Shown in pieces: positions 41,988 to 50,243 of a stretch of DNA of 64,000 nt. Position 1 is the first letter of the stretch. Each line of letters begins with the position of its first letter. Below the pieces are notes generated by a model. It was not told where the DNA came from. It searched no databases and saw nothing but the letters and a program-made list of their open reading frames with translations. Position numbers and translations under genes: made by a program. The stretch is from NCBI GenBank assembly GCA_017535665.1, contig JAFXTS010000030.1, positions 62,001-126,000 on the forward strand. The letters are read 5' to 3'. This stretch comes from Bacteroidales bacterium (GTDB lineage Bacteria; Bacteroidota; Bacteroidia; Bacteroidales; WCHB1-69).

Positions 41988-43253
41988 ATGTTTAAAAGGC
42001 TGATTTTTATTGTCTTTTCTTTGATTCTCTTTGTGAATGAGAGCGTTACGGCTCAAGATGTCGCTTCGCAATATAGTGCTTTGTCTCCTGAGGCGAATCA
42101 CCGAATTGACTCTATGGTGCAGCGCTGTATTGACAAGCATATCATCCCAGGATGCCAAATTATGGCCCTCTATCGTGGGAATGTGATTTATGACCGTAAC
42201 TTTGGTTATCAGACTTACGACACCACTTTCCCCGTCAATGATGGCACCATGTATGATGTCGCCTCCATGACCAAGTCGTTGGCCACCACCTTGGCGGTGA
42301 TGAAACTCTATGATGACCACCTTCTTCGTATCACCGATAAGGTATCCACTTATCTGGATTATACAGCAAGCACGGCAGTCGGACATCTCACGATTGCCGA
42401 ACTGATGACGCACACCTCCGGATTGTCGGCTTTTATCCCCTTTTACCGTGATATTTCGCCCAAAGGAGTGTGGGATGCCCGTTACCTCCATTCTGCCCCC
42501 GACTCGCTCTTTTCGGTCAAGGTGGCCGACAGCGTTTATCTTCGTTACGACTTTCCAGACACGGTACTTCATAAGATGACCATCTATAAATTAGGGCAAA
42601 AGAAATATGTGTACAGCGATTTGGGTTTTATCCTGATGAAAGAGATTGTGGAGAAGGTCGCTGGCGTGCCGATGGATCAGTTTTTGAACGACAATTTCTA
42701 CATGCCGATGGGACTGACTCGTACAGGTTTCAACCCGACGGAATGGACTTCTGTTGAGAATATCGCGCCTACTGAAAACGACACTTATTTCCGCAAACAG
42801 CAACTACGAGGGTATGTGCATGACCAGTCGGCGGCAGTGTTTGGTGGCGTATGCGGGAATGCCGGCCTTTTCTCTACCGCCCATGAGGTGGCCGTCATCT
42901 TGCAGATGCTGATGAATGGCGGCGAGTGGGAGAACCATCGCTACCTCTCCGAAAAGACCGTCTTGCAGTTTGTGAGTACCTGCCCGATGCACGGTTGTCA
43001 GCGTCGCGGTTTGGGCTTCGACACGCCTTCGTTTGCCGGTCCGAGCGGATTACTTCCTGCCATAGCAGGGAATAAGACCTACGGTCATCAGGGTTTTACG
43101 GGAACTGTTTTTTGGTGCGACCCGCAGAATGATGTTATCTATATCTTCCTGTCGAACCGAGTTTATCCGAGCGCGGAAGAAAATCTGTTGTCGAAAAGCC
43201 GTTTGAGACTGTTGGTGCAGGAGGAGATTTATCTTGACCTGTTTAAAAAGTAA
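41988..43253 (+). CDS. Secreted β-lactamase-family serine hydrolase, 421 aa
   Basis: Signal peptide (LIFIVFSLILFVNESVTAQ). The class C β-lactamase / DD-peptidase fold is shown by the SxxK motif SMTKS near residue 92, a Y-S-D motif (YSDLGF) near 207 in place of YxN, and HQGFTGT near 367 in the position of the KTG motif. The product is periplasmic or outer-membrane associated. In Bacteroidota such proteins are usually peptidases or esterases acting on peptidoglycan peptides or secondary metabolites rather than resistance enzymes; related domains are fused to NagZ glycosidases. The substrate is unknown. The next gene starts 15 bases later, a SAM hydroxide adenosyltransferase-like gene. Confidence 0.88.
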   Translation: MFKRLIFIVFSLILFVNESVTAQDVASQYSALSPEANHRIDSMVQRCIDKHIIPGCQIMALYRGNVIYDRNFGYQTYDTTFPVNDGTMYDVASMTKSLATTLAVMKLYDDHLLRITDKVSTYLDYTASTAVGHLTIAELMTHTSGLSAFIPFYRDISPKGVWDARYLHSAPDSLFSVKVADSVYLRYDFPDTVLHKMTIYKLGQKKYVYSDLGFILMKEIVEKVAGVPMDQFLNDNFYMPMGLTRTGFNPTEWTSVENIAPTENDTYFRKQQLRGYVHDQSAAVFGGVCGNAGLFSTAHEVAVILQMLMNGGEWENHRYLSEKTVLQFVSTCPMHGCQRRGLGFDTPSFAGPSGLLPAIAGNKTYGHQGFTGTVFWCDPQNDVIYIFLSNRVYPSAEENLLSKSRLRLLVQEEIYLDLFKK

Positions 43254-43268
43254 TGAAATACCTAAAGA

Positions 43269-44039
43269 ATGGAGAGACCAATTATCACATTGATTAGCGA
43301 CTGGGGATGGGACGATGTGTCGTTGGGGTTGATGAAATGGGAGCTGTACCAGCGTTTCCCCAATGCTTGTGTGGTTGATCTTGTTCATGATGTGGAACTG
43401 TTGGATGTCAACCAGACGGCTTTCATGATGTCTCGTCTGTACCAGCGTTTTCCGGAGGGCAGTTTGCACCTAATGCTGACGGGAGTTTCCCGATTATCCA
43501 ATGAGACCCCTTTGGTGGTGGAGATGGAGGGCCACTATTTTATTGGTCTTGACAATGGCGTTTTCCCGGCGTTGTTCCCTGACGGCACTTTGCAGGTGCG
43601 GCGTTTGAAAGAAGGTGTAGGTGATTGCTTAGAACAGATGAGCGTGTTAGCTGAGGCGTGTCTGACCCATCGTTGCCAAGAGGTGACGGAAGAGGCGGAG
43701 TTGCTTTGCGAGAATTACCTTCTCAGGTATGTTTATTCAGGCGCCGAGAAGTCCTTTTTAGGCCATGTGATGTATATTGATAGTCATCACAATGTGGTGA
43801 CGAATATCCCCGCCCAACTATTCAAGGATGCTTTGGGAGATCAGTCGTTTGAACTTCGTTTGAGCGGATTTGTGATTCGGAAGTTTCATGATCGATATGT
43901 GAAGGAGTGTGAGCCTTATTTGGTGCCGAATTCGTTAGGGGTATTGGAGATTGTGAGTTATGGGGCGAAATTAGTGTTGGTGCCGAAGTGGAATGTGGGG
44001 CAGGCGATACGGATTGAATTTGTGGAATCAAATGAATAA
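43269..44039 (+). CDS. SAM hydroxide adenosyltransferase (DUF62) family protein, 256 aa
   Basis: The N-terminal domain ITLISDWGWDDVSLGLMKWELYQRFPNACVVDLVHDVELLDVNQTAFMMSRLYQRFPEGSLHL and the segment GHYFIGLDNGVFPALF fit the family that cleaves S-adenosylmethionine with water to adenosine and methionine. The C-terminal β-barrel contains LGHVMYIDSHHNVVTNIP and a basic VLVPKWNVGQAIRIEF end. The usual DPGVG loop is replaced by LTGVSRLSNETPL, so activity may differ from the classic enzymes. Cytoplasmic. It lies between a secreted serine hydrolase (15-base gap) and a T9SS cargo gene (three-base gap). Confidence 0.87.
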   Translation: MERPIITLISDWGWDDVSLGLMKWELYQRFPNACVVDLVHDVELLDVNQTAFMMSRLYQRFPEGSLHLMLTGVSRLSNETPLVVEMEGHYFIGLDNGVFPALFPDGTLQVRRLKEGVGDCLEQMSVLAEACLTHRCQEVTEEAELLCENYLLRYVYSGAEKSFLGHVMYIDSHHNVVTNIPAQLFKDALGDQSFELRLSGFVIRKFHDRYVKECEPYLVPNSLGVLEIVSYGAKLVLVPKWNVGQAIRIEFVESNE

Positions 44040-44042
44040 AAT

Positions 44043-44738
44043 ATGAAAAGAGTATTATGTTTTTTGTTGACGATGATTTGTCTTGCTATGCAGGCACAAT
44101 CGGTAGATTATGAGTTGTTGGGATTTTTGGACAGCCGTGATTCGTTGGTAGAGGAGCTGGTGCTGGCGGCCAGTGAGGATTTCACGCCGTCGTTGCGTTT
44201 GAAAAACAACGGATCTGGCATACCAGCGACTACCGATACGGTGTATTTTGACATCTATTATAACGGCAGTTATGCCAGCTACTTCTATTTGAGGGGGAAC
44301 CAGTTGCAGGGTTTGGTGTCGGGGCAGGAGGCCACGGTATCGTTGCCGCAACCGCTGATGACCGCCGCTGCGATGGACGAGAGTGTCATCACAGCATTCC
44401 AGATCTGTATTGAGGTGCGGATTGCGGGCAGTGCCCATGACCCCGTGGCAGACAACAACCGTGCCTGTGTGCAGGTGAACCGTCCGCTGCCCGTGCCCGA
44501 ATATGCGGAGGGTGACTTCCGGGTGGGTCCCAACCCGGCTCGCGATGTTCTCAGTGTGCAGGCACCCGCTGGTACACAGGTGGAGTTGTTTGATATGTCG
44601 GGTCGGAAGTTGCTGAAAGACATTATGATAGGAGATAAATTTTCCTTCAATGTTTCGAATTTTTCTGCGGGTATCTATTTTGTGAAGATGACCAACGGAA
44701 AAAAAGAGACGGTACGGAAAATTTTTATAGCGAAATAA
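44043..44738 (+). CDS. Small T9SS cargo protein, 231 aa
   Basis: Signal peptide (VLCFLLTMICLAMQAQS), a single β-sandwich-like domain (VDYELLGFLDSRDSLVEEL…SEDFTPSLRLKNNGSGIPATTDTVYFDIYYNG…CIEVRIAGSAHDPVADNNRACVQV), then a type A sorting domain (VGPNPARDVLSV…VELFDMSGRKLL…FSAGIYFVKMTNGKKETVRKIFIAK). It is a paralogue of the protein encoded at 44835-45536, with the same domain order and length. It follows the DUF62 gene by three bases and is probably in its operon. The family is not known to me; NNG..VPA..D and VADNNRACV hint at a CARDB-like adhesion domain. Confidence 0.85.
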   Translation: MKRVLCFLLTMICLAMQAQSVDYELLGFLDSRDSLVEELVLAASEDFTPSLRLKNNGSGIPATTDTVYFDIYYNGSYASYFYLRGNQLQGLVSGQEATVSLPQPLMTAAAMDESVITAFQICIEVRIAGSAHDPVADNNRACVQVNRPLPVPEYAEGDFRVGPNPARDVLSVQAPAGTQVELFDMSGRKLLKDIMIGDKFSFNVSNFSAGIYFVKMTNGKKETVRKIFIAK

Positions 44739-44783
44739 ATCATTTTTTTAGCATTTTTAAGAATATCATTTTAGAAAAAAATG

Positions 44784-44791
44784 TAATTTTG
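44784..44791 (+). promoter_or_regulatory. -7 promoter motif (44835 cargo gene)
   Basis: TAATTTTG on +, 43 bases upstream of the start. Confidence 0.6.
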
Positions 44792-44834
44792 CGGTTCAAA
44801 AAATTCATTTTATTATTAACCAAAACAAAACATT

Positions 44835-45536
44835 ATGAAAAAACTTTTTACCCTTTTCGCAGCTATGTTTGCTGTTGTGGCAATGAACGCTCAGACTGTT
44901 GACTACTCTCTGGATGGATTTTATGATGGCACATCTGTTATCAGCACTTTGAATTTGGGAATGACAGAAGATTTCAATCCGAGTGTGATTCTGACCAACA
45001 ATGGTCCGGATGTTCCTGCTGCTACCGATTCCATTATTCTGGATATCACGATTGAAGGCATGAACTTGGGTTATGTGTACCTGCTTGGTGCACAGGCTGC
45101 TTCTCTTACTGCTGGAAACCAAACGGCATTGGGCTCTGAGACTCCTTTGTTCACCGCTGCTGAAATGGATGAGGCTGGTATTGAGGGCAGTTTCCAATTC
45201 TGCTACAACCTCCGCATTGTCGGTGCTGCCACTGATCCTGACCTCTCCAACAACCAGGCTTGCCTCACCGTCAACCGCGGTGTGAATGGCATTGAGAACA
45301 TCGTTGCTGGTGAAATCAATGTTTACCCGAACCCCGCTACCGATGTTATCTATGTTGCCAATGCTGAAGGCGCACAGGTGAGCGTGTTCGACATGAACGG
45401 CCGCATGGTCAACAGCGTGGAAAGCGCTTCCGCTAACCAGGCTATCGACGCTTCTTCTCTCGCCAAAGGTATGTACATCGTACGTATCGTTGACGGTCAG
45501 AATGTTACCACCAAGAAGGTCAATGTGGTTCGCTAA
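44835..45536 (+). CDS. Small T9SS cargo protein, paralogue of upstream gene, 233 aa
   Basis: Signal peptide (LFTLFAAMFAVVAMNAQT), domain VDYSLDGFYDGTSVISTLNLGMTEDFNPSVILTNNGPDVPAATDSIILDITIEG…CYNLRIVGAATDPDLSNNQACLTVNRG, sorting domain VYPNPATDVIYV…VSVFDMNGRMV…LAKGMYIVRIVDGQNVTTKKVNVVR. It shares layout and many residues with the gene before it, so the two arose by tandem duplication. It has its own promoter motif (44784-44791) and a strong terminator (45557-45589), and its codon use looks more biased towards preferred codons than its twin, which suggests higher expression. Confidence 0.87.
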   Translation: MKKLFTLFAAMFAVVAMNAQTVDYSLDGFYDGTSVISTLNLGMTEDFNPSVILTNNGPDVPAATDSIILDITIEGMNLGYVYLLGAQAASLTAGNQTALGSETPLFTAAEMDEAGIEGSFQFCYNLRIVGAATDPDLSNNQACLTVNRGVNGIENIVAGEINVYPNPATDVIYVANAEGAQVSVFDMNGRMVNSVESASANQAIDASSLAKGMYIVRIVDGQNVTTKKVNVVR

Positions 45537-45556
45537 TCACTAACTTTTTTCAGTCT

Positions 45557-45589
45557 AAAGGGCCTGCATGAAAATGCGGGCCTTTTTTT
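45557..45589 (+). terminator. Rho-independent terminator
   Basis: AAAGGGCCTGCAT-GAAA-ATGCGGGCCTTT hairpin with two G-U pairs and a run of seven T, 20 bases after the cargo gene stop. Confidence 0.9.
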
Positions 45590-45633
45590 ATGACTGTAAA
45601 TGATAATCTATTGGGAAGATTGGCATTTTTTTG

Positions 45634-45641
45634 TATTTTTG
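45634..45641 (+). promoter_or_regulatory. -7 promoter motif (45679 lipoprotein)
   Basis: TATTTTTG on +, 37 bases upstream of the chosen start at 45679, consistent with that start rather than the in-frame Met at 45631. Confidence 0.6.
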
Positions 45642-45678
45642 CACCATCATTTATAGAATTATCAATAATAATCATATT

Positions 45679-46317
45679 ATGAAAAAATTTATTTTATCCG
45701 CCTCCTTATTAATAGGATTGGCAGTCGTTTTCACCGCCTGCACGGGCAATTTTATGCAGGACATGTTTAACTTGGTTTCAGGTCATGCCTCCAGTACGGT
45801 TAGAGGTAGTGAAACGGAAGAGTATGATTCGAGCATTGCAATGAATCTCACGGGAATTGAGCATCCTTGCACGATGGGACTGTGCACCTCGATGGATATT
45901 GATGAACTGCAGAATATCAGAAGCGAAGAGGATATTGAATTTCCCTTCATGGTTTACCGTTTGGTGGGCTCGAAGTTTACCTCGGGTTCTGACCTCACCG
46001 TCAACAATGTGCTGACGGCGGAAGATGTTGAGGATTTCGATTATAAGAGTCTGATTAACGGAAGATTTGCCGAGAATAATGTGGTGGCGGTGGCTGTCAG
46101 TGCTACCCAATACTATGTGATGAGCACGGGCAATATTCATCTGAAGAAAGTGAATCACAACAAGGTGGTGGGCGATTTTTCAGGTAGTGCATACGTGATT
46201 GATATCGAAGCAGAACCGAAGTTGTCGGAAGAGCAGGTGAGCTTTTCTGGTGATTTCAAGAGCCGCGTGATTCCAGTGATGGATTGGCTTGTTCGTTTGC
46301 AGGATAGTATTCAATAA
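45679..46317 (+). CDS. Lipoprotein of unknown function, 212 aa
   Basis: The start at 45679 gives a lipoprotein signal (MKKFILSASLLIGLAVVFTAC, lipid Cys at residue 21); the longer frame begins at or before the promoter motif. The mature part is acidic, with MGLCTSMDIDELQNIRSEEDIEFPFMVYRLVGSKF and VAVAVSATQYYVMSTGNIHLKKV. I recognise no family. It lies 11 bases before the papain-like T9SS protease gene and could be a partner of it, for example an inhibitor, as occurs for other secreted cysteine proteases; that is inference. Confidence 0.78.
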   Translation: MKKFILSASLLIGLAVVFTACTGNFMQDMFNLVSGHASSTVRGSETEEYDSSIAMNLTGIEHPCTMGLCTSMDIDELQNIRSEEDIEFPFMVYRLVGSKFTSGSDLTVNNVLTAEDVEDFDYKSLINGRFAENNVVAVAVSATQYYVMSTGNIHLKKVNHNKVVGDFSGSAYVIDIEAEPKLSEEQVSFSGDFKSRVIPVMDWLVRLQDSIQ

Positions 46318-46328
46318 TAATTTTAGAA

Positions 46329-49300
46329 ATGAAAAAATCGCTGATTCTTTGGTTGTTAGGTGTTCTTCCTCTGTGCTTGTTGGGCCAGCAGGTAGAGTTG
46401 TTGAACCAAGCTTATAGTCAGGTGGAGAGTGTTCTGACTCCTGAGGATGAGGCGATGCTGCGCGCTTGTCCGGTGCTGAAATTGGATGCCCACCAGCTGG
46501 CGCGTCCGCTGCCTCCAGAGGTTGACAACTCGCTGTTGCCCTATATGACTCCTATCTACGGGCAGTCGGCGTTGGAGTGTGGACAGGCTTCGAGTATAGT
46601 TTACACTTTTTCTTACGAAATCAACTGCCGTAGGGGCACCAACAACGACAATTTCAACCGTCGCTACCCAACCCATTTCGCATGGAATTTCTGTAATGGC
46701 GGTGCCAGTGCGGGTGTGAGTTTCTTAGACACCTGGGAAGTGATTCGCACGGCGGGAACCCCCAACGTGTCCGACTGGGGCGGCTGGTACAGTACAGGCG
46801 GTCCGTCGCGCTGGGCTTCCGGCTACAACCTCTACTACAAGGCGATGCAGAACCGTATCGTGGAGTTCCTCGCCATCCCCACCGACTCGGAAGAGGGCCT
46901 GCTGACCCTGAAACACTGGCTCGACAACCACCTCTGCGGCGACGAACATGGCGGATTGGCCAACTTCTACTCCACCCACGTGCCCAACGGCAACGAGGAG
47001 ATGCTGCGCCAGATTCCGGAAGGTACCCCACACGCCGGTATGTGGATCGTGCCCAACTTCAAAGCCAATGTCAACCACGGACAGACCATTGTCGGCTACG
47101 ACGACTCTATCTGCTGGGACTACAACGGCGACGGCATGTACACCAACGACCGCGACCTGAATAGTGACGGCGTGGTCGATATCCGCGACTGGGAGGTCGG
47201 TGCAGTCATCTTCTGCAACTCTTTCGGAACGGGTTTCGCCAACGAGGGCTACTGCTACCTGCCCTATCGCAAACTGGCGGAATTGCCCGCCAACGGCGGC
47301 ATCTGGAACAAGTGCGTCTATGTGGTGAACGTGAAAGACCAAGTGAGTCCGAGACTTACCTATAAAGTGACCCTTGACCACACCTGCCGCAACAAAATCA
47401 AACTGCAGGCCGGTATCTCTACCAACTTGAACGCCACCCAGCCCGACCATACCATCGACTGGGCCGTGTTCAACTACCAGGGTGGAGAGCATTACATGCA
47501 GGGCGATTCCACCGACGAGCAGCGCGTCCTTGAACTCGGACTGGATGTGAGCCGCCTGCTCGAGTTTATCGAACCCGGTCAGTCCGCCAAATTTTTCTTG
47601 CAAGTAATTGAAAATGATCCGGAGAGTGCGGCCGACGGGCAGGTGATCGACTTTGCCTTGATGGATTATAATGGCTCTATTTTGCCTGTTCAAACCGTCT
47701 GCTCGGATGCAAATGTGCCGTTGGTGAACAATGGCACCACTACGCTTTCGGTGGTGAGCAGCATCAACTTCTCCCGTCCGCAGATGCAGCCTGCCCCGCC
47801 AATTATGGAGGCCTTCACCGACTTCCGCTACCAGATTCCTGTGACAGGCGGCAATGCACCTTATCGTTTTGAGTTTACTAAAGAGTATGATATTGAGGAG
47901 TTTGCTGAAAACATGCCTGCAGCCTCTGGCAGTACAATCTCTCTCTCCAATACCAATAATGGTTATGCGTTGGTGAATTTGCCATTTGAATTTCCTTATT
48001 ATGATGAAAAATACAGCCAGCTCTGCATCTATGCCGATGGCTATATGAGTTTCCGCTACGATACCTACAACTGGCCGTTCCTCAAAGACCCCGAAAAGCA
48101 GATCAAGGCCACTCAGATGATTGCGCCTTTCCGTGCAGATCTCGTTGTGACGAGTGTGAAGAAGAGTCAGAGTTCGTCGGAGGTGACGATCTTTGTGCAG
48201 GCGAAAATCAACGGACAGAGTTCGAGCAACATCTCCTACGCCGTAAAACTCTATCCCGATGGTGTGATTGAATTTTACTATGGTTCAATGAGTTATACTG
48301 GTAATGGCGGTCTCTCCCTCATTTCGCGTGGCGATACTCGTATTTACCAGAAAACTCCCGTTTCAGAGGGTACTTCCGCGCAGTTTGCCAACCGTAGTTT
48401 CCGTTTCACCCCGCCGCAGCGGGTCGATTTCTTGCAGTTGAGCCGCGATGGAGTGCTGTCGGGCATGTCGGAAACGGCCTTCACCCACCTGCCGGTGCCC
48501 GTCACCTGTTTCGACATCAACGACCAGCGGCATGATACGCTCGTGTATCTCAGCTGCGAATATGGCAATATGCTCGTGATTACCGATATGCACGTGGATG
48601 CAGGCGGCGATGAGGTGATTTCTGCCGGTGAGGAGGTGACCTTGTCGTTTACTGTCAGGAACCTCGACACTGTTCCGTATGCGGATTGCTTTTTGCGCTT
48701 CAGCACCCCGTGTCCCTATGTGGAGATGGTTGACGATAACGAGTATTTCGGTTATATTGGCGGCGGCAACGCCTACACGCTCAATCATGCTATCCGTTTC
48801 CGGACAGCACCCGGAACGCCCAATATGACCATCGCCGACTTTGTGGTCACCCTCTCCAACGACCACTATCCGATGACGACGGTGATGCCGTTCACTATCT
48901 ATTCTAACTGGTTGGATGTGGTGTCGTATGCTGTCATGGACGGTGGCAACCATCGGGTGGATGCCAACGAGACCGACACCTTGCAAGTATGGTTTAGAAA
49001 TGCGGGTCCGGAAGCCCTCGTCGATCTGATGTTCGAGATGCGATTGTTGGAGGAACATATTATCCCATTGGATATTCGGGATGACTTTTATTTGTTGGAG
49101 CCCGGCGAGGTCAAGATGGCCGAGTTTGTGTTCCGCACGGATGCACAATACCAGACACTCAGCGCGTTGGATGTGCTGATAGATGTTTATTCAGGCCTTC
49201 AATATAGTGATACTAAAGTCATTACCCTCATTGGCGAAAGCAATTGTGAGAGTTTTGAAAGTGGCCTTCCCGAAGGATTCTCCTACGCCAACTACGCATG

Positions 49301-50237
49301 GTATTCTACCTCCGATGAAGCGGCAGATGGAGTGTTTAGTCTTTGTTCGGGAAATATTACTCACAACGATACCTCTACTGTGATTTGCCAGTTTACTGCT
49401 GTGCGAGAGGGAACAATCTCGTTCAGCTACAAGACCTCCACGGAGAACAACTACGACTGGCTCTATTTCTTCATCGATGGCACGCAGCAGATGCGCTGGT
49501 CGGGAGTACACGACTGGGAACGCTATGAGGCGCCGATTTTGGCGGGCGAGCATACTTTAGTGTGGAAATATATCAAAGACTATTCGGTAGATGGCAATGC
49601 CGACAAAGTGTGGATTGATGATGTGTGTTTTCCCTTGGAGAACGATGCCATGCCTGAGTTGCAGATTTCGCCGAATGTAGTGGAAGTGACCGCTGGTGTG
49701 GAACAGATCGATATTCCGTTGCTCTACGAGTCTGTCACGCCCATTTACCTTCTGTATGAGAACCGCATTGTGAATGAGGATATGCAGCCTATCGGGTGGG
49801 CTTCCATTGAGTTGCCGGGCGGAAGCCTCAATGCGTTGTCTTCCCGCGAGGTCAATCTGAGCCTTCATCTGGCGGGGATGCCCGACGGTGTGTATCATGC
49901 CAACTTGGTGGCTACGGTACAGGAGGGTAATACGGTGCAAGTGCCGATCACGGTGGTGGCAGTCAACACGGGAGTTGACGAATATACCGTGTCGGAAGGC
50001 ACCGTCAAAGTGTATCCTAACCCCACTACGGGGAGTGTGACCGTGGAGCAGCAAGGTTTTGACGGACAGCGGGTTCAGTGCCGACTATTTGATATGTCGG
50101 GCCGCCAGTTGCGTTGGTTTGAGGAGAACAATTCCCAGTTTGAGGTTGATTTGGGCGATATGGCGCAAGGGATGTATTTCTTGCAGATGCGCTGGAGCAG
50201 CGGCGAGGTGCAGGTGGTGAAAATTGTGAAAAGATAG
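46329..50237 (+). CDS. Large papain-like (C1) cysteine protease with T9SS sorting domain, 1302 aa
   Basis: Signal peptide (LILWLLGVLPLCLLGQQ), propeptide-like segment, then a C1-type catalytic domain at about residues 60-335. This has Gln/Cys in PIYGQSALECGQASSI (Cys near 84), catalytic His in VNHGQTIVGYDD near 250, and Asn in FCNSFGTGFANEGYCYLP near 296. Between His and Asn lies a loop with two EF-hand-like acidic motifs (DYNGDGMYTNDRD, then DLNSDGVVDIRDWE) that probably binds calcium, unusual for this fold. The remaining 900 residues are β-rich modules (including a nidogen-like SLSNTNNGYALVNLPFEFPY…ADGYMSF part and CARDB-like VDAGGDEVISAGEEVTLSF), ending in a type A sorting domain (VYPNPTTGSVTV…LFDMSGRQLR…MAQGMYFLQM…KIVKR). 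Extracellular protease. Confidence 0.88.
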   Translation: MKKSLILWLLGVLPLCLLGQQVELLNQAYSQVESVLTPEDEAMLRACPVLKLDAHQLARPLPPEVDNSLLPYMTPIYGQSALECGQASSIVYTFSYEINCRRGTNNDNFNRRYPTHFAWNFCNGGASAGVSFLDTWEVIRTAGTPNVSDWGGWYSTGGPSRWASGYNLYYKAMQNRIVEFLAIPTDSEEGLLTLKHWLDNHLCGDEHGGLANFYSTHVPNGNEEMLRQIPEGTPHAGMWIVPNFKANVNHGQTIVGYDDSICWDYNGDGMYTNDRDLNSDGVVDIRDWEVGAVIFCNSFGTGFANEGYCYLPYRKLAELPANGGIWNKCVYVVNVKDQVSPRLTYKVTLDHTCRNKIKLQAGISTNLNATQPDHTIDWAVFNYQGGEHYMQGDSTDEQRVLELGLDVSRLLEFIEPGQSAKFFLQVIENDPESAADGQVIDFALMDYNGSILPVQTVCSDANVPLVNNGTTTLSVVSSINFSRPQMQPAPPIMEAFTDFRYQIPVTGGNAPYRFEFTKEYDIEEFAENMPAASGSTISLSNTNNGYALVNLPFEFPYYDEKYSQLCIYADGYMSFRYDTYNWPFLKDPEKQIKATQMIAPFRADLVVTSVKKSQSSSEVTIFVQAKINGQSSSNISYAVKLYPDGVIEFYYGSMSYTGNGGLSLISRGDTRIYQKTPVSEGTSAQFANRSFRFTPPQRVDFLQLSRDGVLSGMSETAFTHLPVPVTCFDINDQRHDTLVYLSCEYGNMLVITDMHVDAGGDEVISAGEEVTLSFTVRNLDTVPYADCFLRFSTPCPYVEMVDDNEYFGYIGGGNAYTLNHAIRFRTAPGTPNMTIADFVVTLSNDHYPMTTVMPFTIYSNWLDVVSYAVMDGGNHRVDANETDTLQVWFRNAGPEALVDLMFEMRLLEEHIIPLDIRDDFYLLEPGEVKMAEFVFRTDAQYQTLSALDVLIDVYSGLQYSDTKVITLIGESNCESFESGLPEGFSYANYAWYSTSDEAADGVFSLCSGNITHNDTSTVICQFTAVREGTISFSYKTSTENNYDWLYFFIDGTQQMRWSGVHDWERYEAPILAGEHTLVWKYIKDYSVDGNADKVWIDDVCFPLENDAMPELQISPNVVEVTAGVEQIDIPLLYESVTPIYLLYENRIVNEDMQPIGWASIELPGGSLNALSSREVNLSLHLAGMPDGVYHANLVATVQEGNTVQVPITVVAVNTGVDEYTVSEGTVKVYPNPTTGSVTVEQQGFDGQRVQCRLFDMSGRQLRWFEENNSQFEVDLGDMAQGMYFLQMRWSSGEVQVVKIVKR

Positions 50238-50243
50238 TCCCCC

